64,000 nt of DNA, taken from Actinomadura violacea (GTDB lineage Bacteria > Actinomycetota > Actinomycetes > Streptosporangiales > Streptosporangiaceae). The DNA lies in NCBI RefSeq assembly GCF_017573465.1, contig NZ_JAGEPF010000011.1, forward strand, positions 1 to 64,000, in the 5' to 3' direction. Both the position numbers and the translations under genes were made by a program. The notes under the pieces were generated by a model that was not told the origin of the DNA, made no database searches, and saw nothing but the letters and a program-made list of their open reading frames with translations. Shown here piece after piece: positions 41,709-50,633 of the stretch (position 1 is the stretch's first letter; each line of letters starts with the position of its first letter).

Positions 41709-42315
41709 TGCGGCGGCCGATCGCGTCGCCGTTCTCCAGCTCGTCGACGAGCGCGGCGGCGTAGTCCTCGGCGCTGATGCGGCTGTCGCCGTCGGCGTCG
41801 CGGAGCAGCCGGTCGCCGCCGAGGCGGAAGACGCCGGTGCGCTCGCCGGGCTCGATGACCTGCGCGGGCGAGATGTAGGTCCAGTCGAGGCCGCCGGCCT
41901 CGGCGCGGACGACGTCGAGCAGCGCCGCCTGCGCGAGGGACTCCGCCTTGTACATGTCCGGGAAGCCGGGCTCGTCCACGTGCCGGAGGCCGGGCGCGGC
42001 CTCCAGGCTGCCGGCGCCGCCGACCACGACGAGGCGCCGCACGCCCGCCTTGCGCGTCCCCTCCATGACGCCGCGCCCGGCGGCGAGCAGCGGGCCCTCC
42101 GGCTCGGAGCCGTCGCGGGGCGGCGAGACGGCCATCACCACCGCGTCGTGGCCCTTCGCCAGCGCGGCGACGGCGTCGGCGTCGTGCGCCTCCGCCTTCG
42201 CGGTGCCCTCGCCGCCGCTGCGGGTCACGCCGGTGACCTCGTGGCCGCGGCGGCGCGCCTCGTCGGCGACCCGCCGGCCGATCATTCCGGTCGCGCCTAT
42301 CAGCAGGATCCTCAT
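41692..42315 (-). CDS. NAD(P)-dependent epimerase/reductase (SDR a5 type)
   Basis: This 207-residue protein has the dinucleotide-binding turn LLIGATGMIGRRVADEA (4-20) and resembles short NmrA/BVR-B-like reductases without a canonical Tyr-Lys pair. RRLVVVGGAGSLEAAPG (about 93-109) and TYISPAQVIEPGERTG (about 149-164) are typical of the group. The substrate is unknown. The ATG has GGAGG 9 nt upstream. It converges on the phosphoesterase gene and is divergent from a YdjM-like membrane gene. Confidence 0.85.
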   Translation of the reverse strand: MRILLIGATGMIGRRVADEARRRGHEVTGVTRSGGEGTAKAEAHDADAVAALAKGHDAVVMAVSPPRDGSEPEGPLLAAGRGVMEGTRKAGVRRLVVVGGAGSLEAAPGLRHVDEPGFPDMYKAESLAQAALLDVVRAEAGGLDWTYISPAQVIEPGERTGVFRLGGDRLLRDADGDSRISAEDYAAALVDELENGDAIGRRITVAY

Positions 42316-42535
42316 GTCGTCGTCCTCCGTGTCAGTGCAGCAGGCGATGCTGTCCGTTCGGTGTCGGGTCCCTTACCCACCCGTGCCTGGCAACGGGGAA
42401 CCGGGGCGCCGCATTCCGCATCAAAGGGACGTGGCATCCGCTTCGGCGCGCCGCCGCTGAAAACGATCAGTAGCGGGCTAGAGTCCCGCCCTGAACCGGG
42501 CGGCGGACGGTGTGCGGAAAGCGGGGGAACTGCCC

Positions 42536-43252
42536 ATGATGGGGAAGACGCACGCGCTGAGCGGCGCGCTGGCGTGGCTGGCCGCGGTGCCGGTGCTCGG
42601 CCAGGAGAGGCTGCTCGGGGACTTCGCGGTGTCGCTGTCGCCCGAGCAGGTCGCGGCGGGCGCGGTGGTGTGCGCGGGCGCGGCGATCCTGCCCGACATC
42701 GACCACCACAACGGGCGCATCGCCAACACCTACGGGCCCATCACCCACCACATGTGCAAGTGGATCGGGAAGATCTCGGGCGGGCACCGGCACGCCACCC
42801 ACTCGATCCTGTTCGCGGTCGGCATCGGCTGGGCGATGGACACCCTGGCCACCCACTACGTGTACGCGTGGTGGGCCTGCCTGTTCATGATCGTCGGGCT
42901 CGGGCTGCGCGGCGTCGGCCTCGACTTCGAGGGCCGCGAGCCGCAGTCCGCGCTGGCCGACTGCGCGCTGGCGCTGATCGCCGTCTGGCTGATGCACAAG
43001 ATCGACATGAGCTTCGTCGGGTTCGCGGTCACCCTCGGCTGCCTCGCGCACGTGGCCGGGGACTGCCTGACACCGCGCGGCTGCCCGGTGTTCTGGCCGC
43101 TGCCCTGGCGGATCGAGGTACCGGTGGTGCCGCGGACGAACGGCAAGGTCGAGCACTGGGTCGTCGGGCCGGTGCTGATGCTCGGCATCGCCATCCTGGC
43201 GATCCGGTCGGCGCTCGGCGACGTCGCCACCAACTGGCTCACCAAGGGCTGA
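42536..43252 (+). CDS. YdjM/DUF457-type membrane-bound metal-dependent hydrolase family protein
   Basis: The 238-residue protein belongs to the YdjM (DUF457) family. MMGKTHALSGALAWL at the N-terminus and ILPDIDHHNGRI (about 60-71) carry the family's conserved His and Asp residues, and GGHRHATHSILF (about 87-98) the HR..TH motif. About five helices follow. In the family these residues are thought to bind metal at the membrane; the substrate is unknown. The ATG is preceded by GGGGGA at good spacing, and a second ATG follows directly. It converges on a lipoprotein gene. Confidence 0.86.
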   Translation: MMGKTHALSGALAWLAAVPVLGQERLLGDFAVSLSPEQVAAGAVVCAGAAILPDIDHHNGRIANTYGPITHHMCKWIGKISGGHRHATHSILFAVGIGWAMDTLATHYVYAWWACLFMIVGLGLRGVGLDFEGREPQSALADCALALIAVWLMHKIDMSFVGFAVTLGCLAHVAGDCLTPRGCPVFWPLPWRIEVPVVPRTNGKVEHWVVGPVLMLGIAILAIRSALGDVATNWLTKG

Positions 43253-43266
43253 CCGACGGCCGGCCG

Positions 43267-43285
43267 GGCCCGGGGTGGCCGGGCC
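43267..43285. terminator. Hairpin between convergent genes
   Basis: GGCCCGG and CCGGGCC form a 7-bp stem with loop GGTGG in the 34-bp gap between the YdjM-like and lipoprotein genes. Confidence 0.4.
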
Positions 43286-43286
43286 A

Positions 43287-43826
43287 TCAGCGCAGGTCGG
43301 CGAAGTCCTCGCAGGCCAACTGGACCCGGGCGCGCCCCGGCCGGCCGGCGGAGGTCTCGAGCAGCACGCCCTTCACGACCCCGGGGATGGCCTCCGCGGT
43401 GCACGCGACCTGGGCGAGCGCGAGGCGCGGCCAGTGCGAGCCGCGCGCCGGTCTCAGCCCCTCCGGGCCGGCGTCGTCCACCCACACGGTGATCATGCCG
43501 GGCGGCTGGTCCTGCGTCACCCTGATCTGCTGCGGCCGGACGGAATTGGACAGGCCCGCGAGCCGCTCCTGCGCGGTGACCGGCACGCCGAGCTGCTCGA
43601 GCGCGAGGTAGGGGCGGCCGGGCAGCCCGGGGCGGACGGTGGGGAACAGGGCGCCGTCCTTCACCAGGTAGATCTTGATGGTCGCGGCCCTGCCGCCGGC
43701 GACCGGCAAGCTGCCCGCGCTGAGCACCCCCGTCGGCCGCACGCCGCAGCCCGCCGACGCCGCGGCCCCCGCGACGGCCGCCGCCGCCGCGAGCGCCCGG
43801 ACACTCCGCGTCCACCGCGTCCTCAT
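43287..43826 (-). CDS. Lipoprotein linked to a two-component system (GerMN-like)
   Basis: This 179-residue exported lipoprotein has an Arg-rich n-region, an Ala-rich helix and the lipobox ASAGC with Cys27. The mature part has IKIYLVKDGALFPTVRPG and VPVTAQERLAGL, similar to GerMN domains of LpqB-like proteins, and two further Cys (about 142 and 172) that could form a disulfide. It is the last gene of a regulator-kinase-lipoprotein operon; its ATG overlaps the kinase stop (ATGA). By analogy with MtrAB-LpqB or CseABC, it may tune the kinase from outside the membrane. That is inference. Confidence 0.8.
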   Translation of the reverse strand: MRTRWTRSVRALAAAAAVAGAAASAGCGVRPTGVLSAGSLPVAGGRAATIKIYLVKDGALFPTVRPGLPGRPYLALEQLGVPVTAQERLAGLSNSVRPQQIRVTQDQPPGMITVWVDDAGPEGLRPARGSHWPRLALAQVACTAEAIPGVVKGVLLETSAGRPGRARVQLACEDFADLR

Positions 43827-45334
43827 GCGCGCTCCCCGTCCCCGTCCTCGTCCTCGCCGCCGTCATCACCGTCGCCGATATCGCCGCCGTCCGAGCGGGC
43901 GGGCAGCCACAGCGTGAACACCGCTCCCCCGTCCGGCCCGTTGGCGGCCTCCAGCGTCCCGTCGTGCAGGACGGCGTTCTCCTTCGCGATCGACAGCCCG
44001 AGCCCGCTGCCCTCGCTGCGGGACCGGGCCGCCTCCGCCTTCACGAACCGGTCGAAGACCACGCCGAGCAGATCGTCCGGTATCCCGGGACCGCCGTCGG
44101 TGACGGTGACCACCACGCCCGGTTCGCCGCGCGCCTCCGCGCCGAAGCGCAGCACCACCGGCGGGGCGCCGTGCTTGAGCGCGTTGCCGGCCAGGTTCGC
44201 CACGATCACGTCGAGGCGGCGCGGGTCCGCCCGGACGAACAGGTCGCCCGGCCCCTGCACCGCCACCCGGTCCGTCCAGCCGCGCGCCGACAGCGTGCCG
44301 GCGACCGCCTCCGCCAGCTTCACGTCGTCCAGGACGAGCGCGGCGGCGCCCGCGTCGAACCGGCTGATCTCGATCAGGTGCTCGACCAGCAGGCCGAGCC
44401 TGCGGGTCTCCTCCGCCACCAGCCGCGCCGCGCCCCCGTCGCCGTCGGCCTCCTCCGCCAGCACGCCGGTCATCGCGATCATCGAGGTCAGCGGCGTGCG
44501 CAGCTCGTGCGAGACGTCCGCGACGAACCGGCGGGACGCCGCCTCCATCGCGCGCAGCTCCGCCACCGTCCGCTCGAGCGCGGCGGCGGAGTGGTTGTAG
44601 GTGCGGGCGAGGTCGGCGAGCTCGTCGTGGCCGCGCACCCGGACCCGCGTCGCCAGCTGGCCGGCGCCGAGGGCGCGGGCGGCCGCGCCGAGCCGCCGCA
44701 CCGGGCGCAGCACCCCGCGGGTCGCGAGCAGCGCGAGCAGCAGCGCCGCCAGCAGCGCGGCCGCGTCGGCGATGACGAGCGCCCGGGTGAACGCGCGCAG
44801 GTCGGCCGCCTCGCGGCCGAGGTCCACCGAGACGAACACCATCGGCGGCGTGGTCCGCCGCGGCTCGTCCGACGTCGTGGTGTAGCCGGTGACCCGGGCG
44901 CCGACCAGCAGGTAGGGGTGGCCCTCCAGCTCGGGACGGGACTTGACCACGATCCGCTGGAACACCATCTCGCGCATCGCCCGCCGCGCGAACTCGGCGC
45001 TGACGGGCACGTCCAGGCCGACCTTCGGCGGCGTCGGCGCGCTTCCGTCGAGCGGCACGGGCACCGCGACCGCCGAACGGCCCGGACCGGACAGCGCGTG
45101 CTCCAGCTGGGAGGCGAGGAGGGGCTCGGTGTCGGGCGGCATCTGCTGCGGGATCTGCTGGGCCAGCGTGTCGCGGACCTGGGTCAGCACCGAGTCCTGC
45201 GTGCGCTGCAGCATCACCCGCCGCAGCAGGACGTACGAGAGGCCGGACGCGAGCACCGAGGCCAGCAGCGCCACCCCCGTGAAAGCGGCGACGAGCCGGA
45301 CCCGCAGCCCGGTGAACCGGCGCGGCCACGTCAC
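43823..45334 (-). CDS. Two-component sensor histidine kinase (HAMP type)
   Basis: The kinase of about 503 residues has a first helix (about 12-35), an external sensor of about 150 residues, a second helix (about 190-210), a HAMP linker, and the catalytic part. FVADVSHELRTPLTSM (about 272) has the phosphorylated His; VANLAGNALKHG, DGGPGIP, and GSGLGLSIAKENAVLHDG are the N, G1 and G2 boxes. The C-terminal tail is very acidic (Asp/Glu/Gly). The GTG start overlaps the stop of the regulator gene (GTGA), and its stop overlaps the lipoprotein start, so the three are coupled. The stimulus is unknown, perhaps cell-envelope stress. Confidence 0.92.
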   Translation of the reverse strand: MTWPRRFTGLRVRLVAAFTGVALLASVLASGLSYVLLRRVMLQRTQDSVLTQVRDTLAQQIPQQMPPDTEPLLASQLEHALSGPGRSAVAVPVPLDGSAPTPPKVGLDVPVSAEFARRAMREMVFQRIVVKSRPELEGHPYLLVGARVTGYTTTSDEPRRTTPPMVFVSVDLGREAADLRAFTRALVIADAAALLAALLLALLATRGVLRPVRRLGAAARALGAGQLATRVRVRGHDELADLARTYNHSAAALERTVAELRAMEAASRRFVADVSHELRTPLTSMIAMTGVLAEEADGDGGAARLVAEETRRLGLLVEHLIEISRFDAGAAALVLDDVKLAEAVAGTLSARGWTDRVAVQGPGDLFVRADPRRLDVIVANLAGNALKHGAPPVVLRFGAEARGEPGVVVTVTDGGPGIPDDLLGVVFDRFVKAEAARSRSEGSGLGLSIAKENAVLHDGTLEAANGPDGGAVFTLWLPARSDGGDIGDGDDGGEDEDGDGERA

Positions 45335-46002
45335 GGCGCGACGAACCGGTAGCCGAAACCGCGCACGGTCTCGATCAGCCGCGGCTCGGCCGGCTCGTCC
45401 TCGATCTTGGCGCGGACCCGCTGCACGCAGGCGTCGACGAGCCGCGAGTCGCCCGGGTAGGTGTGCTCCCACACCTCCGCCAGCAGATGCTGGCGGGTCA
45501 GCGCCTGGCCGGGCCGCCGGGCCAGCTCCAGCAGCAGCCGCAGCTCGGTCGGGGTGAGCCGGACGTCGGTCCCGGCCCTGGTCACCTTCAGCGACCCCCG
45601 GTCGATGACGAGGTCGCCGTAGGCGGCGATGTCGGCGCGGGTCTCGGCGCGGCGCAGCACCGCGCGGATCCGCGCGTCCAGCACCCGCGGCTCGACGGGC
45701 TTGACGACGTAGTCGTCGGCGCCCGCCTCCAGGCCGAGGACGACGTCCAGGTCGTCGCCGCGGGCGGTCAGCAGGATCACCGGGAGCGGGTCGCCGCGGC
45801 GGATCCGCCGGCACACCTCGATGCCGTCGATGCCGGGCAGCATCACGTCCAGGATCGCGATCTCCGGGCGGCGCGCGCGGAGCGCCTCGAGCCCGTCCTC
45901 CCCGGTGGAGCGGGAGGTCACGCTGTGCCCCTGGCGGGTGAGCGCCAGCTCGAGCGCGGTGCGCGCGGACGGATCGTCCTCGACGAAGAGAATGCTCGCC
46001 AC
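45331..46002 (-). CDS. OmpR-family response regulator
   Basis: This 223-residue regulator has a receiver domain (about 1-115), with acidic pocket EDD at 8-10, phospho-acceptor Asp52 in ILDVMLPG and the switch Lys in VVKPVEPR (about 102). The OmpR winged helix (about 125-222) follows, with LTPTELRLLLELARRPGQAL and VDACVQRVRAKIED. It heads the regulator-kinase-lipoprotein operon. The GTG start follows an AATAAT box by 6 nt without a ribosome site, so the transcript is probably leaderless. A glycosyltransferase-like gene lies divergent about 100 bp away. Confidence 0.92.
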   Translation of the reverse strand: MASILFVEDDPSARTALELALTRQGHSVTSRSTGEDGLEALRARRPEIAILDVMLPGIDGIEVCRRIRRGDPLPVILLTARGDDLDVVLGLEAGADDYVVKPVEPRVLDARIRAVLRRAETRADIAAYGDLVIDRGSLKVTRAGTDVRLTPTELRLLLELARRPGQALTRQHLLAEVWEHTYPGDSRLVDACVQRVRAKIEDEPAEPRLIETVRGFGYRFVAP

Positions 46003-46104
46003 CCGGACATTATTGGGGCCTACCGGCCGAAGATCACCCTCATGTCACAGGATCCGGACATTCCATCGACAAGATCATGACGTTCGGGCCGGACGGTGGG
46101 GCCC

Positions 46105-47922
46105 ATGACGCTCCAGATCGTTCCGGCCCGGCGGCCCGCCCCGGCGGCTCCCCCGCGCGCCCGGTTCCGCCGCGCGCTGCCGTGGCTGCTGGTCGCCGGC
46201 TTCGCCGCCCAGGTCTGCGTCCGGCTGTGGTTCGCCCGCGCCCGGACCGGCCCGGTCGCCAATCCCGACGAGACGGGCTACCTGCTCGCCGCGCGCCTGC
46301 TGACCGGCGGGCCCGGCGGCGACCTGTCCGGGCACACCTTCTACCAGGGCGGCTACCCGCTGCTGCTCGCCCCCGCGTACTGGTTCTCGCACGACCCGAT
46401 GACGGTCTACACGACCGCCCTGGCGATCAACGCGGTGGTCGGCGCGGCGCTGTTCCCGCTCGGGTACGTCGCCGCGCGCCGCTTCGGGCTGCCGCGGCGC
46501 ACCGCGCTGCCGCTCGCCTGGGGCGCCGCGCTGCTGCCCGCCACGTCGTTCTTCGGCGAGTACGTCCTCACCGACGCCGTCCTGCCCACGATCCTCCTGA
46601 CCTGGCTGTGCCTGCTGCACAGCCCCTGGCGCCAGGCGCTGAGTGACCTGCCTTCGGACGCGAGCGCGGCGGACAGGTCGTGGCGGGGCAGGGTCGCGGC
46701 GCTTCGGCGGGCCGTGGGGGTCCGGGACGCGGGGGCGGCGAGCGCGGTCGCGGCCGTCGCGGCGGCCGTGCACAGCCGCGGCAACGTCGTGCTGGCCGTC
46801 CATGTCGTGACGCTGGTGGCGCTCACGGTCGCCGGGGTCGTCCGCAAGCGCGGTGCGGTGATCGCGTCGGGGGCCGCGGGTCTCGCGGTGACCGCAGGCG
46901 GATTCGCGGCGGCCGCGGCGCTCAACGGGCACGTCCGAGCCGCGCTGTATCCGGCCGGCGCCCGCGACCTCGCGGGAATGATCGAAGAGCGGCTCACGAC
47001 GGGCGCGGGGCAGGGATGGGCGCTGTCAGGGGCGGCCGGGCAGCTCTGGTGCCTGCCCGTCTGCACGTGGGGGCTGGGCGGCGTCGGGCTGGTCGCCGTC
47101 GCCGCCGTGCTGGTGCGCCGCCGCTCGGCTCCGGCGGACCGCGTCATGGCGGGCGTGCTGCTCGCGGTGACGTTCGGGATCGCGTACGCCTCGTCCGCCG
47201 CGCTCGCCGACGAGCACCGCGTGGGCAACTACGCGTACGCGCGGTACCTGTCCTGCGTCGCGCTGGTGTACACGCTGGCGGGTGCGGCGGCGCTGCTGCG
47301 GGCCGGGTTGCGCCGCGCGCTGATGCTCGTCGCGGCCGCCGCCGCGGTCACCGGCGCGACGGGGCTTTGGGTGCACCTGTACGCGGGCGGACGGCTGCGC
47401 ACCTACACGTTCATCGGGTTCGACTTCCCCGAGACGTCGTTCCTGACGGGCGACCGCGGCGCGCTGCACCTGACGGCCGCGTCCCTCGCCGCGCTCGGGC
47501 TGCTGGCCGGATTCCTCGTGCTGAGCCGGGTCCCCAGGGCGGGGACGGCCGCGGCGGTGTGCGGCCTCGCGGCGACGAACCTGGCCGCGCTCGTCTTCCT
47601 GTTCGGGACGCATCCGGACCGGGCCCGGCCCGCGGCGCCGCTGCCGGGCGCGCAGGCCGGCGGCGTCGTCGCGGACACCTCGGTCGGCTGGCAGGTCCGG
47701 GCCATGCTCGCCCACCCGGTGTGGTGGACGCGCATCGGCCGCATCGACCTCCGCCGCGAGACGCCCGCGCCCGGCGTCTGCACGGTCGTGGTGCAGACGC
47801 GGGGCGGCGGGTCCCCGGACGCGTCGTGGCGCGCGCACCCGGCGGGCTGGGTGCCGCACGCGACCACGTCGTGGTCGTCGGTCCACTGGGTCGCCTGGCA
47901 CGACCCGTCCTGCGATCAGTAG
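46105..47922 (+). CDS. GT-C-like integral membrane glycosyltransferase
   Basis: The product of about 605 residues has some 11-12 helices and resembles membrane glycosyltransferases of the GT-C fold that use polyprenyl-phosphate sugars. After helix 1, the external loop has NPDETGYLLAARLL (about 53-66), where Asp and Glu would be the catalytic or metal-binding residues, followed by FYQGGYPLLLAPAYWF. The C-terminal about 120 residues lie outside and contain two Cys. It could add sugars to wall polymers or lipids; the acceptor is unknown. A GTG three codons upstream is an alternative start. Its end overlaps the convergent baeRF gene by 7 bp. Confidence 0.78.
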   Translation: MTLQIVPARRPAPAAPPRARFRRALPWLLVAGFAAQVCVRLWFARARTGPVANPDETGYLLAARLLTGGPGGDLSGHTFYQGGYPLLLAPAYWFSHDPMTVYTTALAINAVVGAALFPLGYVAARRFGLPRRTALPLAWGAALLPATSFFGEYVLTDAVLPTILLTWLCLLHSPWRQALSDLPSDASAADRSWRGRVAALRRAVGVRDAGAASAVAAVAAAVHSRGNVVLAVHVVTLVALTVAGVVRKRGAVIASGAAGLAVTAGGFAAAAALNGHVRAALYPAGARDLAGMIEERLTTGAGQGWALSGAAGQLWCLPVCTWGLGGVGLVAVAAVLVRRRSAPADRVMAGVLLAVTFGIAYASSAALADEHRVGNYAYARYLSCVALVYTLAGAAALLRAGLRRALMLVAAAAAVTGATGLWVHLYAGGRLRTYTFIGFDFPETSFLTGDRGALHLTAASLAALGLLAGFLVLSRVPRAGTAAAVCGLAATNLAALVFLFGTHPDRARPAAPLPGAQAGGVVADTSVGWQVRAMLAHPVWWTRIGRIDLRRETPAPGVCTVVVQTRGGGSPDASWRAHPAGWVPHATTSWSSVHWVAWHDPSCDQ

Positions 47923-49013
47923 CGGGTGACCAGGGCGATGCGGTCATGATCGACGAGGAAGCCGTCGGAGACGAACGTCACCTCGCCGCCGTACTCCAGC
48001 GCCGTCTCGATGACGTCGTCCACCACGTCGTCGACGACGTCGGCGCCCTTGAGGACGCCCGGCATGCCGTCGACCGGGACGAGCTCGCCGTCGGTGCGGA
48101 CGGCGGGCGCGTAGTAGCCGCGCTCGACGACCAGGTGCTCGCCGCGGCCCTCCTCGACCAGCCGGGCGACCTCGGGGAGCCCGCCGGCGTAGCGCTGGAT
48201 GCTGCGCGCCGCCTCCAGCTCGGCGAGGACGCCGACCTCGCGCAGGTCCTCGTAGGCATGGAGGGCGGGGCGGGCCGCCTCGATGAGGGTGCTCGGCGCG
48301 GCGCCCTCGTAGCTGCCGTCGACGCGCCCGGCGACGTGCACGTGGGAGCCGGCGGCCTCGTCGAAGAAGGCCTGGTGGCGGGTGACGCCGGCGACGATGA
48401 CGGGCCGGCGGTCGCGGGCGAGGACGTGCTCGAGCGCGGCGACGACGTCGCGGGCGGCGCGGCGGTGCGGTTCGTCCTCGCTGTCGCGGGCGCTGCGCCG
48501 CGCCATCCGGCCCGCGTCGATCTCGTCGGCGGGTTCGGGGACGATGGGGAACCCGTCGCGGGCGTGCTCGGTCAGCTCCTCGCCCTGCCCTCCCCAGAGC
48601 CGGGTGCCCTGGTCCGACAGCGACAGCAGCCAGTAGCGGGGCGAGCGGGTGTAGGCGGCGACGAGGTCGCGGGTGGCGAACCCGGTGTCGACGACGACCC
48701 GCTCGTCCACCGGCTGGCTGATGGCGAACGCGTGGTGCTCGCCGTCGGGCGCCGCGAACAGCACCAGGCCGTCGGAGGCGTGCCGCAGGTCGATCTCGGC
48801 GGCGGCCCGCTCCAGGGCGTGCACGACGTGGTCGGCGGTGCCGCCGGTCACCCGGACGTCCTCGTGCAGCCGGCGGCGCGCCTCGGCGAGCAGGTTGCGG
48901 AGCCGGATCGGGTCCTGGCGGTTGCCGGGCGCGGCCCGGTGGGTCGGCATCAGCACCGAGACGGCCGGGTAGGGCCGGGGTTTGCGCAGTTCGGACAGGG
49001 TCGAGGCGTCCAT
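47916..49013 (-). CDS. baeRF-type (bacterial eRF1-like) protein
   Basis: The 365-residue soluble protein resembles the baeRF family, distant relatives of archaeal and eukaryotic release factor 1 and pelota. The N-terminal part has PAVSVLMPTHRAAPGNRQDPIRL (about 16-38), the middle domain WLLSLSDQGTRLWGG (about 128-142), and the C-terminal L7Ae-like part VERGYYAPAVRTDG and EYGGEVTFVSDGFL. Relatives are proposed to act on stalled ribosomes or in stress, but no function is proven. No GGQ motif is visible. The ATG has GGGGGAT very close. It overlaps the glycosyltransferase gene tail to tail. Confidence 0.78.
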   Translation of the reverse strand: MDASTLSELRKPRPYPAVSVLMPTHRAAPGNRQDPIRLRNLLAEARRRLHEDVRVTGGTADHVVHALERAAAEIDLRHASDGLVLFAAPDGEHHAFAISQPVDERVVVDTGFATRDLVAAYTRSPRYWLLSLSDQGTRLWGGQGEELTEHARDGFPIVPEPADEIDAGRMARRSARDSEDEPHRRAARDVVAALEHVLARDRRPVIVAGVTRHQAFFDEAAGSHVHVAGRVDGSYEGAAPSTLIEAARPALHAYEDLREVGVLAELEAARSIQRYAGGLPEVARLVEEGRGEHLVVERGYYAPAVRTDGELVPVDGMPGVLKGADVVDDVVDDVIETALEYGGEVTFVSDGFLVDHDRIALVTRY

Positions 49014-49111
49014 GATCCCCCGATCGTCGCCTTTTGTATCTCTTGTCTCTTTTGTAGCTACTCGCAGGTAAACGAGGCGTAAGCGGCGATCAAGGATCCG
49101 GCGCCGGCCGG

Positions 49112-49639
49112 TCAGGGGCGTGCGCGCAGGCCGTCCAGCACCACGCGGGTGACGGGGTCGCCCGCGCGGGCGCCGGGACGGCAGACGGCCATGCTGACGA
49201 TCTCGATCACCTCCGCCGGGCCGATGTCGCGCCGGACCGAGCCCTCACCCTGCGCGTCCGCGGCGACCTCCTCCAGCAGGGCGTCGACCTCCGCCTGGAG
49301 CGCCAGCCGCTCCGGCGGCGCCGGCCCGTCCCCGGCGAGGGACTTGATCAGCGCGAACGGCTCGCCGGCGCAGTGCTCCACGGCCAGCGCCAGGACGTCC
49401 CAGCGCGGCACGTCCCGCTCCCGGACCTCCGCGATGCGGTCGCGGAACCGGGCCAGCGCGGACACGGCGATCTCCTCGACGAGGGCCCGCCGGTCCGGGA
49501 AGTGCCGGTACAGCGTGCCCACGCCGAGGCCGGCGTCGCGGGCGATGTCGTCCATGCCGACCGCGCATCCCCGCGCGGCGAACAGGTCCAGCGCGGACGC
49601 GACGATGCGCTCGCGGTTGCGGCGGGCGTCGGCTCGCAC
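49112..49639 (-). CDS. TetR family regulator divergent from an LLM oxidoreductase
   Basis: This 175-residue regulator has a TetR helix-turn-helix (about 5-52) with MDDIARDAGLGVGTLYRHFPDRRALV, and a short C-terminal domain of the TetR_C (SbtR-like) type. It is divergent from an LLM-class enzyme, and the 94-bp gap holds two 24-bp direct repeats, each partly palindromic, that probably bind it. The start is GTG with AGGAGGGG upstream. The ligand is unknown. Confidence 0.88.
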   Translation of the reverse strand: MRADARRNRERIVASALDLFAARGCAVGMDDIARDAGLGVGTLYRHFPDRRALVEEIAVSALARFRDRIAEVRERDVPRWDVLALAVEHCAGEPFALIKSLAGDGPAPPERLALQAEVDALLEEVAADAQGEGSVRRDIGPAEVIEIVSMAVCRPGARAGDPVTRVVLDGLRARP

Positions 49640-49657
49640 CCGTCCCCTCCTCGGTTC

Positions 49658-49723
49658 AAGCGGAACTTCGGATTCAGGTTACTCTGTTCCCGCAAGCGGA
49701 AGCGGAACATCAGGTTCATGTTA
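49658..49723. repeat. Two 24-bp operator-like direct repeats
   Basis: Copy 1 (49658-49681) and copy 2 (49700-49723) begin AAGCGGAAC and end in GTTA, and agree at 20 of 24 positions with a 42-bp period. Copy 2 contains GAAC-n5-GTTC. They lie between the divergent tetR and LLM genes, so they probably bind the TetR protein. Confidence 0.6.
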
Positions 49724-49733
49724 GGAGCGGTCC

Positions 49734-50624
49734 ATGCGCATCGGAATGTTCGCCCTCGCCGCGGGCGCACCGCTGGACGACGTCGTCGCCCAGGCCCGGC
49801 GGGCACGCGACGCCGGGCTCGACAGCGTCTTCTTCGGCCACGTCCCGTCCTGGGACGCCCTCATGGTCGCGGCGCTCGCCGGCCGGGAGGCGCCCGGGCT
49901 GGAGGTCGGCACCGCGATCGTCCCGACCTGGCCGCGGCACCCCCTCGCCCTGGCCGGCCAGGCCCTCACCGCGCAGGCGACGGCCGGCGGGCGCTTCACG
50001 CTCGGGATCGGGCCGAGCCACCCGCCGGTCATCGAAGGCGGGCACGGCATCGCCTACGAGCGGCCCGCGCGGCACGTCCGCGAGTACCTGTCGGCGCTGC
50101 GGCCGCTGCTGCGCGGCGAGGACGTCGAGTACCGCGGCGAGACGCTGACCGCGGTGGGCACGGTGGACGCGCCCGGCGCCACCCCGCCGCCGGTGATCGT
50201 CTCCGCGCTCGGCCCGGCGATGCTCCGGGTCGCCGGCGAGCTCGCCGACGGGACCGTGACGACCTGGACCGGCGCCGACGCGATCGCCGGCCACATCGTG
50301 CCGTCGATCACCCGGGCCGCCGAGGCCGCGGGGCGCCCCGCGCCGCGCGTGCTGGCCGGCGTCGTCGTCGCGCTCACCACCGACCCGGACGGCGCCCGCG
50401 CGGAGATGGCCGAGCAGTACGCCGCCGCGTCGGCGTTCCCCGGCTACCGGGCGATCCTCGACCGGCAGGGGCTGTCCGGCGTGCACGAGACGGTCGTCGC
50501 GGGCGACGAGGCGGCGGTGGCGCGGGAGCTGCGCCGCTTCGCCGACGCCGGGGCGACCGACCTGCTGATCAGCCCGCGCGGCGACACGGCGCGGGTGCTG
50601 GAGTTCGCCGCGTCGCTGCGCTGA
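49734..50624 (+). CDS. LLM-class (F420-dependent) oxidoreductase
   Basis: The 296-residue protein has the luciferase-like TIM barrel of F420- or flavin-dependent oxidoreductases. RIGMFALAAGAPLDDVVAQARRARDAGLDSVFF (2-34) is cut by a short loop, GLEVGTAIVPTWPRHP (about 56-71) is the cofactor-binding strand, and GGRFTLGIGPSHPPVIEG (about 83-100) carries the typical GIGPSH motif of F420-type enzymes. The substrate is unknown. TAGGAG lies before the ATG. It is divergent from a TetR regulator with paired repeats between, so its expression is probably induced by a small molecule. Confidence 0.9.
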   Translation: MRIGMFALAAGAPLDDVVAQARRARDAGLDSVFFGHVPSWDALMVAALAGREAPGLEVGTAIVPTWPRHPLALAGQALTAQATAGGRFTLGIGPSHPPVIEGGHGIAYERPARHVREYLSALRPLLRGEDVEYRGETLTAVGTVDAPGATPPPVIVSALGPAMLRVAGELADGTVTTWTGADAIAGHIVPSITRAAEAAGRPAPRVLAGVVVALTTDPDGARAEMAEQYAAASAFPGYRAILDRQGLSGVHETVVAGDEAAVARELRRFADAGATDLLISPRGDTARVLEFAASLR

Positions 50625-50633
50625 CCGCCCCCG

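Noticed and set aside
40662..42315. A complete LigD/Ku end-joining system
   Set aside because: No Ku gene or polymerase domain is present, and the ligase half lacks its active-site Lys.
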